Assembly: GCF_022288725.1 (NCBI RefSeq)
Contig: NZ_JAKNTA010000002.1
Coordinates: forward strand, 1 to 62,830
Length of the DNA: 62,830 bases
From: Kitasatospora sp. A2-31
Lineage (GTDB): Bacteria; Actinomycetota; Actinomycetes; Streptomycetales; Streptomycetaceae
Direction of reading: 5' to 3'
How positions within the stretch are numbered: the first letter of the stretch is position 1; every line of letters begins with the position of its first letter. A program made the position numbers and the translations under genes. Shown one piece after another: positions 49,929 to 58,810 of the stretch. Below the pieces are notes generated by a model, which worked only from the letters and a program-made list of their open reading frames with translations, did no database searches and was not told the DNA's origin.

Positions 49929-51275
49929 ATGGACGGATGGGTGGAGGCCTGGACGGGCGGGGCGCGGGCGGTGCACCTGGGGAACGTGGCCGACTTCAAC
50001 GAGCAGTTCTTCGGCGCCGCCATGGACGACGCCCAGCGCGCGCGGCGGCTGCGCCAGGCGCACCACTACGCCTGCATGGCGACCTGCTACAGCCCCGAGC
50101 CCGCCCTGGTCGTGTTGCCGGCCGAGGTCGAACGGGCCTGGGTGGACTGGCTGGCCCGGGAGTTGGCGTGGGAGCCCGTCGAGCTGTACGGCGGGGTCGC
50201 GCCGGGCGGGACCCTGGCGCAGGCGCTCGCCGCCCGCCCGGCGCTGGCGGAGCGGATCGCCGAGTGCGGCCGCCCGGTGCTGCCGTGGGGCCGCACCGCC
50301 GCCCAGGGTGAGGGGAGCGCACTGGCGGCGGTTCGGCGCTACGAGTCCAAGGCGGCCACGCACGCGCTCTTCGCCGAACTGGCCCCCGCCCACCCGGGAA
50401 TCGCGGTGCCGCACCAGGAACAGCCCGGCACGACGCGGCGAGCCGCCCGCCGGCTGACCGCCCGGGCGGTCCGGGGCCTGACCACCGTGGTGAAGAGCCC
50501 GCACGGCGTCGGCGGCTACGGGACCGCCGTGGTGACGCCGCAGGAGCTGTTCGCGGCCGGCGGCGGCGGTGCGCTGCTGCGCCGCCTGGCCCGGGCCGAG
50601 GTGCTGGCGGTGGACGGCGGACTGCTGCTGGAGGAGTACGTCGACGGCGGCCGGGCCGACCGCCTGCGCGACCTCACCTTCGACGCGGTGATCGGCCCGG
50701 ACGGGCGCGTCCACCCCGTCGGGGTCGGCGAGATGGCCGTGGCCGGCACCAGCTACCAGGGGGTGACGGTCGGTCCGGGCGTGGTGCCGCCGGGCGTGGC
50801 GGCCACGGCCGAGCGGTTCGGGCTCGCCGTGGGCGAGCGCCTCGCCGCCGCGGGCCACCGGGGCTGGTTCGACGTCGACTTCGTCACCGACCGGGAGCGC
50901 CGGCTCGCCCCCACCGAGGCCAACCTGCGGCTCACCGGCCCGGCGATCGCCTTCAACCTGCGCGCGCGGCTGGACCGGGTCCGCGGCCCCGGCCACGTGG
51001 TCCGCACGCTGGACGGCCTGCGGCTCGGCGCCCGGCTCTCCCAGGAGGCGCTCCACGACCACCTGGACCGGCTCCGACCGCGCTGCGCCCGTCTCGGCGT
51101 CACCCTGCTGCCACTGGTGGTGACGGCCGGCTACGAGCCGGAGCCGGCCGTCGGCCTGGCGCTCGCCGCCCGCTGCGCCGGGCCGGGCGAGGCGCTGGAG
51201 GCACTGGACGCCGCCGAGGCGCTGGTCGCCGCGGCCGGTCAGGCGCTGGGGCGGATGTTCGCGGCGCTGCGCTGA
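49929..51275 (+). CDS. ATP-grasp peptide-ligase-like protein (PGM1-related)
   Basis: 448 residues. An N-terminal pre-ATP-grasp-like region (GNVADFNEQFFGAAMDDAQR) precedes an ATP-grasp fold with the nucleotide loop KSPHGVGGYGTAVV, LLLEEYVDGGRADRLRD and the metal/phosphate block FDVDFVTD...TEANLRLTGP. The architecture resembles the pheganomycin ligase PGM1 family, which joins amino acids or peptides through acyl phosphates without a ribosome. It is not a D-Ala ligase. Tail to tail with the adenylation gene at 51410. Confidence 0.7.
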   Translation: MDGWVEAWTGGARAVHLGNVADFNEQFFGAAMDDAQRARRLRQAHHYACMATCYSPEPALVVLPAEVERAWVDWLARELAWEPVELYGGVAPGGTLAQALAARPALAERIAECGRPVLPWGRTAAQGEGSALAAVRRYESKAATHALFAELAPAHPGIAVPHQEQPGTTRRAARRLTARAVRGLTTVVKSPHGVGGYGTAVVTPQELFAAGGGGALLRRLARAEVLAVDGGLLLEEYVDGGRADRLRDLTFDAVIGPDGRVHPVGVGEMAVAGTSYQGVTVGPGVVPPGVAATAERFGLAVGERLAAAGHRGWFDVDFVTDRERRLAPTEANLRLTGPAIAFNLRARLDRVRGPGHVVRTLDGLRLGARLSQEALHDHLDRLRPRCARLGVTLLPLVVTAGYEPEPAVGLALAARCAGPGEALEALDAAEALVAAAGQALGRMFAALR

Positions 51276-51354
51276 CCGGCGGACCGACGTCGCCGGCCGG
51301 CGGTCGCCTCCGCCGAAGCCGTCACCTCCGCCGGATCCGTCGCCCCGGCCGGGT

Positions 51355-51412
51355 CGTTCGTGTCCGCCGGGCCGTCATCCCGGGCGGGCCGTTCGTGTCC
51401 GCCGGGCCGTCA
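51355..51412. repeat. 23-bp direct repeat overlapping the adenylation gene stop
   Basis: The same 23 bases occur at 51355-51377 and 51390-51412 (start CGTTCGTGTCCGCC). The second copy ends with the TGA of the minus-strand gene, so the repeat may have arisen by tail duplication in the spacer between convergent genes. Confidence 0.8.
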
Positions 51413-53557
51413 CTTGCGTCCCGCGGGCGGTCGCCAGACCAGGAAGCGGACCACGATCGCGGCCGCGACCATCAGCGCGATGTTGAACACCGAGACCAGC
51501 AACGCCTGTCGGGGCCAGTCCGTCGCCGAGCTGGTCCGGTAGAGGTTGTCCTGCGGCCACCAGGAGGCCAGCAGCCAGAACACCGAGACGTGCGCGGCGA
51601 CGGAGAGCCCGAGTGGGCGGCCGAGCCGGACGACGGCCCGGGCACCCGCCAGCAGCCAGGCCACCCCCAGGCCGAACGAGCACCACTCGAAGAGGTAGAG
51701 GACGCGGAACCACCCGGCGTAGGGCCCCGGCACCGCCGAGACGTCCGTGGAGCCCGGCCACAGGCTGTCGGTGAGCAGCCAGGCGACCACGGTGACCGGC
51801 AGGGCCACCAGGAGAAAGAAGCAACCCGTGGGCGGGTCGTCGTCGGCCGGCTTCCCGGCACCGGCCTTGCCCCCGCCCCGGCCGGCCTTGCCGCGCAGCG
51901 ACGCGGAGCCGTCCGTCGGCGCGGCCCCGCCCAGCGAGGCGGAGAAGGAGAGGTGGTCGCGGGGGGCCGGCAGCGGCAGGGCGGTGCGGTCCAGCTTCCC
52001 GGCACGGGTGCGGGGGAGCGCCGGCAGGGCCACGACGGCGGCGGGCGCCTCCCCGGCCGGCAGCTCCTCGGCCAGCAGGGCGGAGAGCGACCAGGTGTCC
52101 GGCTCCGCGGCGCCGGGTGCCGTCACCGCGTAGCCCACCAGGGCTCGCCGCCCCGGCTCGGGTTCCACCTCGGCGACGGCGGCCTCCCGCACCGCCGGGT
52201 GGGAGCGCAGCAGCCCCTCGGCCCGCGCGGCCTCGGTGACCCGCCGGAGCACCGCGGCGGCCCGGACGCGCTCGGTCGGGCCGACCACGCCTTCGGCGCG
52301 CGCGGTGAACTCCAGCACGCCGTCCTCGCGGATCCGCCCGAGGTCACCGGTCAGCAGGATCCGCATGTCCGGGTCGAAGGCGGCCGGCACGAAGCGCCGC
52401 TCCGTCTCCTCCGGCCGGTTGACGTACCCGCGGCCCAGGCCCGGGCCGGCGACGGCGATCTCGCCGACCTCCCCGGGCGGCGCCGGCAACCCCTCCGGGC
52501 CGAGGACGTACACCCGCGCACCGGGGAAGGGCCGGCCGACCAGCGAGACCCGTTCGCTCCCCTCGCCGCCCGTCGAGCCCGCCGCGTCGAAGTACGTGCT
52601 GTCGACGGACGCCTCGGCGAGGCCGTAGACGTTGAGCACCCGGGTGCCGGCACCGAGCAGCCGCTGCAGGCCCAGCTGCTCGTCCAGGTACCACTTCTCC
52701 GCCCCGACCGTGATCAGCCGCACGCCGGGCAGGGACCCGCCGGCGGCCACCAGGTGGTCGTGCAGGCGCCGCGCGGTGCGGACGTTGAGCTCCAGGACGG
52801 TGATCCGCTCGGCGGCGACCAGGGCGGGCAGGTCGGCGATGTCGGCGGTGCGGTCCAGGGTGAGGTTGCGCGGCGAGACCACCAGGGTGGCGCCGGTACA
52901 GAGCGCACGTATCCAGTCGGCGGTGAAGACGTCGAACTCCAGGCTCGCCGTCTGCAGGATCCGGTCGGTGGGGCGCAGCCCGTACACCTCGCACCACCCC
53001 CGGTGGGCGGCCAGCAGGTTGCGGTGTTCGATCAGCGCGCCCCGGGGCAGGCCGGTCGAGCCCGAGGTGAAGAAGAGGCAGGCGAGGTCGTCCGGCCCGG
53101 TGGTGACCGCCGGCGGACCGGCGGGCAGCGCCGCGATCACCTCCGCCGCCGAGTCCAGGCAGACCACCGCCCGCCCGCCGGTGTCCGTCAGCCGCACCCG
53201 GTGCGCCTCCTCGGTCACCACCAGCACCGGGTCGGCGTCCGCCAGCACGTGGCGCAGCAGCGCGTCCGGTGCGCCCGGCTCCAGCGGGACGTACGCGCCG
53301 CCCGCCTTCAGCACCGCGAGCAGGGCGACGAACACCTCGGTGCCCCGGCCGAGCGCCACGGCCGCCCGGCCGCCCGGCTCCAGCCCCTGCGCGACCAGGT
53401 GGCGGGCCAGCCGGTCCGCACGTTCGTCCAGCTCACCGTAGGTCAGCTCCCGCGCGCCGCACCGGACGGCGACCGCCTGCGGCGACTGGCGCGCCTGTTC
53501 CTCGAACCGCCCGTGCAGCGTTCCGGCCCGCCCTGCCGGTTCCGCGTCCCACCCCAT
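51410..53557 (-). CDS. membrane-anchored, carrier-less NRPS-type adenylation enzyme
   Basis: 715 residues. Residues 1-540 are an amino-acid-type adenylation domain: A2 LKAGGAYVPLEPGAP, A3 TSGSTGLPRG near 160, A4 LEFDVF with the carboxylate-pocket Asp, A5 YGLAEASV, A7 LLTGDLGRI, and A10 RTRAGKLDRT with its catalytic Lys. The A8 hinge (normally GRxDxQVKxRGxRIE) is degenerate, reading ARAEGVVGPTERVR. No carrier or condensation domain follows; instead there is a charged linker and about four membrane helices (573-710). ATG 53557 is chosen for AAGGGGG. It can probably make aminoacyl-AMP at the membrane; the acceptor is unknown. Confidence 0.85.
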   Translation of the reverse strand: MGWDAEPAGRAGTLHGRFEEQARQSPQAVAVRCGARELTYGELDERADRLARHLVAQGLEPGGRAAVALGRGTEVFVALLAVLKAGGAYVPLEPGAPDALLRHVLADADPVLVVTEEAHRVRLTDTGGRAVVCLDSAAEVIAALPAGPPAVTTGPDDLACLFFTSGSTGLPRGALIEHRNLLAAHRGWCEVYGLRPTDRILQTASLEFDVFTADWIRALCTGATLVVSPRNLTLDRTADIADLPALVAAERITVLELNVRTARRLHDHLVAAGGSLPGVRLITVGAEKWYLDEQLGLQRLLGAGTRVLNVYGLAEASVDSTYFDAAGSTGGEGSERVSLVGRPFPGARVYVLGPEGLPAPPGEVGEIAVAGPGLGRGYVNRPEETERRFVPAAFDPDMRILLTGDLGRIREDGVLEFTARAEGVVGPTERVRAAAVLRRVTEAARAEGLLRSHPAVREAAVAEVEPEPGRRALVGYAVTAPGAAEPDTWSLSALLAEELPAGEAPAAVVALPALPRTRAGKLDRTALPLPAPRDHLSFSASLGGAAPTDGSASLRGKAGRGGGKAGAGKPADDDPPTGCFFLLVALPVTVVAWLLTDSLWPGSTDVSAVPGPYAGWFRVLYLFEWCSFGLGVAWLLAGARAVVRLGRPLGLSVAAHVSVFWLLASWWPQDNLYRTSSATDWPRQALLVSVFNIALMVAAAIVVRFLVWRPPAGRK

Positions 53558-53927
53558 CCGTCCATCCCCCTTCGTACCGTGCTTCCCTCCGATCCTGCCG
53601 CCAACTGCGGCCCGGCGACAGGGGCGTACGGCAAACCCGGCCGTTCGCGCCCCCATCGACCGGGTCCACCGCCGGGCGGGCCCCTGCCGGGCGGGCACCT
53701 GCCGGCAGGGGCCCCGTCGATCGGGCCCCGCCGATCGGCGTTCACCGCGCGGAGGCCGCCGGCGGACGCGCGCCGGCGGGCGTCCGTCCACACCTCGGAC
53801 CGGACCGGCCGCCGCCCGGCCGACGGTTGTACTCTGCACGCGGAGGGTCGGCGCCGGCCCGTCCGGTGCGCCGCCGGCACAGGCCCCCACCCCAGCCCGG
53901 CGCCGAACCCCCGGAGGACCGCCCGCC
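53558..53927. other. divergent spacer between adenylation and ABC ATPase genes
   Basis: 370 bases. Contains a 13-bp inverted repeat (53678-53714), a repeat of GATCGGGCCCC-like and GATCGG elements near 53715-53740, and an AT-richer stretch before the ATPase start. No gene. Confidence 0.5.
53678..53714. promoter_or_regulatory. 13-bp perfect inverted repeat in the divergent spacer
   Basis: GGGCCCCTGCCGG, 11-nt centre, exact complement, 120 bases upstream of the adenylation gene and 214 before the ATPase. Candidate operator for the divergent pair or leader hairpin. Confidence 0.5.
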
Positions 53928-54767
53928 ATGAGCACGTCCGACCTGCTGCCGTCCGACCCGCTGCCCACGGGCCCGCTGCTGCGCACCCGTGACGTCGAGG
54001 TGGTCCGGAACGGCCGCCACCTGCTGCGCGGGATCACACTGGCCATCGAGCCCGGCGAGCACTGGGCGCTGCTGGGGCCCAACGGGGCCGGCAAGTCCAC
54101 CCTGCTCGGCCTGCTCGGCGCCGTCTCCCACCCCACCCACGGGGAGGTGGACGTGCTCGGCCGCCGGCTGGGCCGGGTCGACATCCGTGACCTGCGCGCC
54201 CACCTCGGCCACGTCAACCCGCGCCACCCGCTCCGCTCGCCGCTGACCGTGCGCGAGGTGGTGCTGACCGGCCTGGCCAACACCATCGAGCCCGATCTGT
54301 ACCGCAAGCCCGGCCCGGAGGCCGTCGACCGGGCGGAGCGGCTGATCGAGACCCTGGGCATGACCGCGGTCGCCGAGTCACCGTGGCCGACGCTCTCCCA
54401 GGGGGAGCGCGGCCGTGCGCTGATCGCCCGCGCCCTGATGCCCAGCCCGCGCCTGCTGCTGATGGACGAGCCGGCCACCGGGCTCGACCTGACCGCCCGC
54501 GAGCTGCTGCTGGACAGCCTGGACCTGCTGCGCCACCAGCACCCGGAGCTGGCCAGCGTGCTGGTGACGCACCACCTGGAGGAGCTTCCGGAGAGCACCA
54601 CCCACGCGCTGCTGCTGCGCGAGGGGGAGTGCGTGGCCGCCGGACCGGTGGACGAGGTGATGACCACCGAGCTGGTCAGTACCTGCTTCGATCACCCGAT
54701 CCGGATCAGCCGGCACGAGGGGCGCTGGACGGCGCGGACGGCGGCCCGGCGCGTGCCGGGGGCGTGA
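53928..54767 (+). CDS. stand-alone ABC transporter ATPase
   Basis: 279 residues, one nucleotide-binding domain. Walker A GPNGAGKST (near 56-64), Q-loop region LGHVNPRHPLRSP, signature LSQGERGRA, Walker B LLLMDEP, and H-loop LVTHH. It resembles YlmA-like lone ATPases; the Q-loop has Asn where a Gln is usual (HVNP), and no permease gene is adjacent. Whether it is a transporter subunit or a cytosolic ATPase is open. GGAGG lies ten bases before ATG. Confidence 0.87.
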   Translation: MSTSDLLPSDPLPTGPLLRTRDVEVVRNGRHLLRGITLAIEPGEHWALLGPNGAGKSTLLGLLGAVSHPTHGEVDVLGRRLGRVDIRDLRAHLGHVNPRHPLRSPLTVREVVLTGLANTIEPDLYRKPGPEAVDRAERLIETLGMTAVAESPWPTLSQGERGRALIARALMPSPRLLLMDEPATGLDLTARELLLDSLDLLRHQHPELASVLVTHHLEELPESTTHALLLREGECVAAGPVDEVMTTELVSTCFDHPIRISRHEGRWTARTAARRVPGA

Positions 54768-54805
54768 GCGCAGCCGCTGCGGGCGCGTCGGAACGGTGAC
54801 GCGCC

Positions 54806-54859
54806 TGGCGTAGCGGCCGTGCACCGGCGCAGTGGCGTAGCGGCCGTGCACCGGCGCAG
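54806..54859. repeat. perfect 27-bp tandem duplication
   Basis: 54806-54832 is repeated exactly at 54833-54859 (unit starts TGGCGTAGCGGCC). A partial third copy appears to begin just before 54806. Lies 39 bases after the ATPase stop. Confidence 0.9.
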
Positions 54860-55148
54860 CGGTCGGGCACCGGGGCTCGTGGGCGGGCTCGCACGCAGGC
54901 GTCGCGCTGGATCAGGCGGGGAGGTCCGCGGGGATCGCGCCGGGCTCGCCCGGGAGCGCGTTCCCAGACGGGCCGAGGGGGAGTCGGGTGGAGGAGCGGC
55001 GCGAGGGGCCGGTGAGACGCCCCCGCCGTTCGGCGGGGGTGATTGGCCGGAAATCGTCGGTGGGCTGACGACTCCCCGCCGCCAAGGCGGCCGCCACCTG
55101 CATCGATCGAACTCGGACCCCGGTGTAGACGACGAAATCGGATGTCCC

Positions 55149-55167
55149 TAAGGTATGCCTTAGCTAA
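55149..55167. promoter_or_regulatory. iron box (DmdR/IdeR operator)
   Basis: TAAGGTATGCCTTAGCTAA fits the DtxR-family consensus TWAGGTWAGSCTWACCTWA at 17 of 19 positions. It is 87 bases upstream of the efeO start in the only AT-rich stretch of the region. The repressor in streptomycetes is DmdR1 with Fe(II); this predicts repression of the efe operon in iron-rich medium. Confidence 0.8.
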
Positions 55168-55253
55168 GTGGGTGGAGGCGCCGGAACGGCTTCGGTTCCT
55201 GCGCTCACGCTCAGCCCTGCCCCGGTACACCCTGCCCTTCCGTTGGAGCCCGC

Positions 55254-56399
55254 ATGTCCGCCCGTCGTTCCACCGCAGCCACGCTGCTCACCCTCGCTGT
55301 GGCGACCGCCGCGCTGGCCGGCTGCTCGCAGAAGAAGGACGACAAGGCCTCCTCCGACGCCGTGAAGGTGAACGCCACCGACACCGCCTGCGAGGTCTCG
55401 AAGAGCAGCTTCCCGGCCGGCCACGTCGTCCTCGACATCACCAACAAGGGCTCGAAGACCACCGAGGTCTACGTCTACGCCGCGGGCGACAAGATCGTCA
55501 CCGAGCGCGAGAACATCGGCCCCGGCACCAAGGCGACCATCAACGCCGAGATCAAGGCCGGCTCCTACGAGATCGCCTGCAAGCCGGGCATGGTCGGCGA
55601 CGGCATCCGTCAGAAGATCACCGTGACCGGCGACGCCTCCGCCGCGGCCGCCCCGGCCGACCCGCGGCTCACCGCCGCCGTCGACGCCTACCGCAAGTAC
55701 GCGCAGGAGCAGGCGGACCTGACCATCCCGGCCGTCGAGGCCTTCGCCGCCGCGATCAAGGCCGGCGACGTCGAGAAGGCCAAGTCGCTCTACGCCCCGT
55801 CGCGCACCGGCTGGGAGCGCACCGAGCCGGTCGCCGAGAGCTTCGGCGACATCGACCCGAAGACCGACACCCGTGAGGACGGCCTGGAGGCCGGCCAGGA
55901 GTGGACCGGCTGGCACAAGCTGGAGAAGTCGCTCTTCGCGGACGCCAGGATCGGTGACGACGAGAAGAAGCTGGCCGACCAGCTGGTCACCGACCTGAAG
56001 GACTGGCAGAAGAAGATCCCCGAGGCCGAGATCACCGCGACCAGCATGGCCAACGGTGCCAAGGAACTGCTGGACGAGGTCTCCACCGGCAAGATCACCG
56101 GTGAGGAGGACCGCTACAGCCACACCGACCTCGCCGACTTCGCCGCCAACGTCGAGGGCGCGAGGAAGGCCTACGAGCTGCTGAAGCCGGTCGCCTCCGA
56201 GAAGGACGCCGAGCTGGCCAAGACGCTGGACTCGGAGTTCGCCGCGACCGAGGCGCTGCTCGCCAAGTACAAGCAGGCGGACGGCACCTACACCTCCTAC
56301 GACAAGGTCGCCGACGCCGAGCGCAAGACCTTCTCCGACGCGGTGAACGCGCTGGGCGAGCCGCTCTCGAAGCTGGCCGCCGCCGTCGTCGTCAAGTAG
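55254..56399 (+). CDS. efeO: iron-uptake lipoprotein EfeO (cupredoxin plus M75/imelysin)
   Basis: 381 residues. A lipoprotein signal with the lipobox LAGC (lipidated Cys24), a cupredoxin-like domain to about 125 (strands ending KITVTGD), then the helical M75 peptidase-like domain with the metal motif HxxxE in GWHKLEKSLF. EfeO donates iron to the EfeU permease after oxidation by EfeB. GGAG CCCGC precedes ATG 55254. First gene of the operon; the gene order here is O-B-U rather than the E. coli U-O-B. Confidence 0.92.
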   Translation: MSARRSTAATLLTLAVATAALAGCSQKKDDKASSDAVKVNATDTACEVSKSSFPAGHVVLDITNKGSKTTEVYVYAAGDKIVTERENIGPGTKATINAEIKAGSYEIACKPGMVGDGIRQKITVTGDASAAAAPADPRLTAAVDAYRKYAQEQADLTIPAVEAFAAAIKAGDVEKAKSLYAPSRTGWERTEPVAESFGDIDPKTDTREDGLEAGQEWTGWHKLEKSLFADARIGDDEKKLADQLVTDLKDWQKKIPEAEITATSMANGAKELLDEVSTGKITGEEDRYSHTDLADFAANVEGARKAYELLKPVASEKDAELAKTLDSEFAATEALLAKYKQADGTYTSYDKVADAERKTFSDAVNALGEPLSKLAAAVVVK

Positions 56400-56509
56400 C
56401 ACCGACCGCGACACCCGGCACCGAACACCACCCCACCCACAGCGCCGTGGCGGCCCCCAGTGGCCGCCACGGCATCCGTGAGACAGCACAGAGAAGGGCC
56501 CGCCCGCCG

Positions 56510-57844
56510 ATGGACGCCGAGAACGAGCAGCAGAACGGGACGCCGGCCGGTACCGGCGCCACCGCCACCGCGGCCGTCGCCGCCGAGCAGCACGGCACCG
56601 GCCGCAGCGCGGTCAGCCGCCGCGCCGTGATCGGCTGGGCCGGTGCCGGGGTCGCCCTCGGCGCCGCCGGAGTCGGCTCGGTCGCCGCCGCCACCCGGCA
56701 GGACGACCCGGCCCCCGCCCCGGCCGCCGCCGGCGGGGAGATCCCCTTCTACGGGGACCACCAGTCCGGCATCTCCACCCCGGTCCAGGACCGCCTGCAC
56801 TTCGCCTCCTTCGACGTCTCCGCCACCGCGACCCGTGAGTCGCTGGTGAAGATGCTCAAGGAGTGGACGAAGGCCGCCGCGGCGATGACCGGCGGCCGCG
56901 AGGTCGGCAGCGGCGCCGCCAGCGGCCTGCCCGAGGCGCCGCCGGACGACACCGGCGAGGCCCTCGGCCTGCCCGCCTCCCGGCTCACCCTCACCATCGG
57001 CTTCGGCCCGACCCTGTTCGAGAAGGACGGCGTCGACCGCTTCGGCCTCAAGGCCCGCCGCCCCGAGGCCCTGATCGACCTGCCGAAGTTCAAGGGCGAC
57101 AACCTCGACCCGCAGCGCACCGGCGGCGACCTCTGCGTCCAGGCCTGCGCGGACGACCCCCAGGTCGCCGTGCACGCGATCCGCAACCTGGCCCGCATCG
57201 GCATGGGCACGGTGAACATCCGCTGGTCGCAGCTGGGCTTCGGCAAGACCTCCTCCACCACCCCGGACGCCCAGACGCCGCGCAACATGATGGGCTTCAA
57301 GGACGGCACCCACAACATCGCGGGCACCGACACCGAGAAACTCGGCGAGCACGTCTGGGTCGCCCCGGGCGAGGGCCCGGACTGGATGACCGGCGGTTCG
57401 TACCTGGTCGCCCGCCGGATCCGGATGCACATCGAGACCTGGGACCGCACTCCGCTCAAGGAGCAGGAGGACATCTTCGGCCGCACCAAGGGCGAGGGCG
57501 CCCCGTACGGCAAGGCCAAGGAGCACGACACCCCGGACCTCAAGGCGATGCCCGAGGACTCGCACGTGCGGCTGGCCCACCCGGACAGCAACAACGGCCT
57601 GATGATCCTGCGCCGGGGCTTCTCCTTCACCGACGGCACCGACGGCCTCGGCCGCCTGGACGCCGGCCTGTTCTTCCTCGCCTACCAGCGCGACACCCGC
57701 AAGGCGTTCGTCCCGCTGCAGCAGCGCCTCGCCGGCAGCGACGCGCTCAACGAGTACATCCAGCACGTCGGTTCCGCCCACTTCGCCTGCCCGCCCGGTG
57801 TCCGGAAGCCCGGCGAGTGGTGGGGCCAGGCCCTCTTCGGCTGA
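56510..57844 (+). CDS. efeB: Dyp-type heme peroxidase EfeB, Tat-exported
   Basis: 444 residues. Twin-arginine signal SRRAVIGWAGAG near 36-47, then the dye-decolourising peroxidase fold with the GFKDGTHN motif near 263-270 (GxxDG of the heme distal side) and a downstream conserved HIETWDR segment typical of this family. It uses heme and peroxide chemistry to handle iron for EfeU outside the cytoplasm. Lies 110 bases after efeO. The codon pattern is uniform, so the operon looks ancestral. Confidence 0.92.
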   Translation: MDAENEQQNGTPAGTGATATAAVAAEQHGTGRSAVSRRAVIGWAGAGVALGAAGVGSVAAATRQDDPAPAPAAAGGEIPFYGDHQSGISTPVQDRLHFASFDVSATATRESLVKMLKEWTKAAAAMTGGREVGSGAASGLPEAPPDDTGEALGLPASRLTLTIGFGPTLFEKDGVDRFGLKARRPEALIDLPKFKGDNLDPQRTGGDLCVQACADDPQVAVHAIRNLARIGMGTVNIRWSQLGFGKTSSTTPDAQTPRNMMGFKDGTHNIAGTDTEKLGEHVWVAPGEGPDWMTGGSYLVARRIRMHIETWDRTPLKEQEDIFGRTKGEGAPYGKAKEHDTPDLKAMPEDSHVRLAHPDSNNGLMILRRGFSFTDGTDGLGRLDAGLFFLAYQRDTRKAFVPLQQRLAGSDALNEYIQHVGSAHFACPPGVRKPGEWWGQALFG

Positions 57845-57875
57845 CCCCGTCCCGCACAACCCCGAGGAGAGTGCC

Positions 57876-58727
57876 TTGTTCGGCAACTACCTGATCGGCC
57901 TGCGTGAGGGCCTCGAAGCCAGCCTCGTCGTCTGCATCCTGATCGCCTACCTGGTCAAGACCGGCCGGCGGGACAAGCTGCCGCCGGTGTGGGTCGGCAT
58001 CGGCTCGGCCGTCGGGCTCAGCATGGCCTTCGGCGCCGTGCTGCAGTTCGGCTCCTCGCAACTGACCTTCGAGGCGCAGGAGGCGCTCGGCGGCTCGCTG
58101 TCGATCATCGCCGTCGGCCTGGTCACCTGGATGGTCTTCTGGATGCGCCGCACCGCCCGGCACCTGAAGACCGAGCTGCACGGCAAGCTGGACGCGGCCC
58201 TGGCCATGGGCACGACGGCGCTGGTGGTGACCTCCTTCCTGGCGGTGGGCCGCGAGGGCCTGGAGACGGCGCTGTTCATCTGGTCGGCCGTCCAGGCCAC
58301 CAACGACGGCTACAACCCGATCATCGGCGCGGCGCTCGGCCTGCTCACCTCGGTGGTGCTCGGCTGGCTGTTCTACCGCGGCGCGCTGAAGATCAACCTG
58401 GCCAGGTTCTTCACCTGGACCGGCGCCATGCTGGTCGTCGTCGCGGCCGGCGTGCTGGCCTACGGCGTGCACGACCTGCAGGAGGCCGGCTGGCTCGGTG
58501 GTCTGCACGACGTGGCCTTCGACATCAGCAGCACCATTCCGAAGGACAGTTGGTACGGCACCCTGCTGAAGGGCGTGTTCAACTTCCAGCCGGACCCGAC
58601 CGTGCTCCAGCTGGCGGTCTGGGCGGCCTACCTGGTGCCGACCCTGGCGGTCTTCCTGGGCCTGTTCGGCGGCAAGCCGGTCAAGCCCGTCGCGCCGACG
58701 GCGGGTTCCGCCAAGTCGGCCGCCTGA
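57876..58727 (+). CDS. efeU: EfeU ferrous/ferric iron permease (FTR1 family)
   Basis: 283 residues with about seven membrane helices and the two REGLE motifs of the FTR1/EfeU family: GLREGLEAS near 8-16 and VGREGLETAL near 126-135. The start is TTG at 57876, with GAGGAG six bases upstream; the longer frame from 57798 overlaps the efeB coding end and has no site. It imports Fe across the cytoplasmic membrane. Terminator follows directly at 58774. Confidence 0.92.
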   Translation: MFGNYLIGLREGLEASLVVCILIAYLVKTGRRDKLPPVWVGIGSAVGLSMAFGAVLQFGSSQLTFEAQEALGGSLSIIAVGLVTWMVFWMRRTARHLKTELHGKLDAALAMGTTALVVTSFLAVGREGLETALFIWSAVQATNDGYNPIIGAALGLLTSVVLGWLFYRGALKINLARFFTWTGAMLVVVAAGVLAYGVHDLQEAGWLGGLHDVAFDISSTIPKDSWYGTLLKGVFNFQPDPTVLQLAVWAAYLVPTLAVFLGLFGGKPVKPVAPTAGSAKSAA

Positions 58728-58773
58728 GGCCCCGGGAGGCGCCCCGGAGGCGCCTGAGGCCCCTCTCCGCTCG

Positions 58774-58810
58774 AACCGCCCCGTCCGGCACCACGCCGGG
58801 CGGGGCGGTT
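58774..58810 (+). terminator. terminator of the efe operon
   Basis: A 16-bp stem (AACCGCCCCGTCCGGC against its complement with one G-T wobble) and a 5-nt loop, followed by a short T run, 47 bases after the efeU stop. Confidence 0.85.

Larger units (their letters stand above)
54768..55253. other. leader region of the efe operon
   Basis: 486 bases. Contains a perfect 27-bp tandem duplication (54806-54859), GC-rich filler, then an AT-rich patch with the iron box at 55149-55167. No gene seen. Confidence 0.55.
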
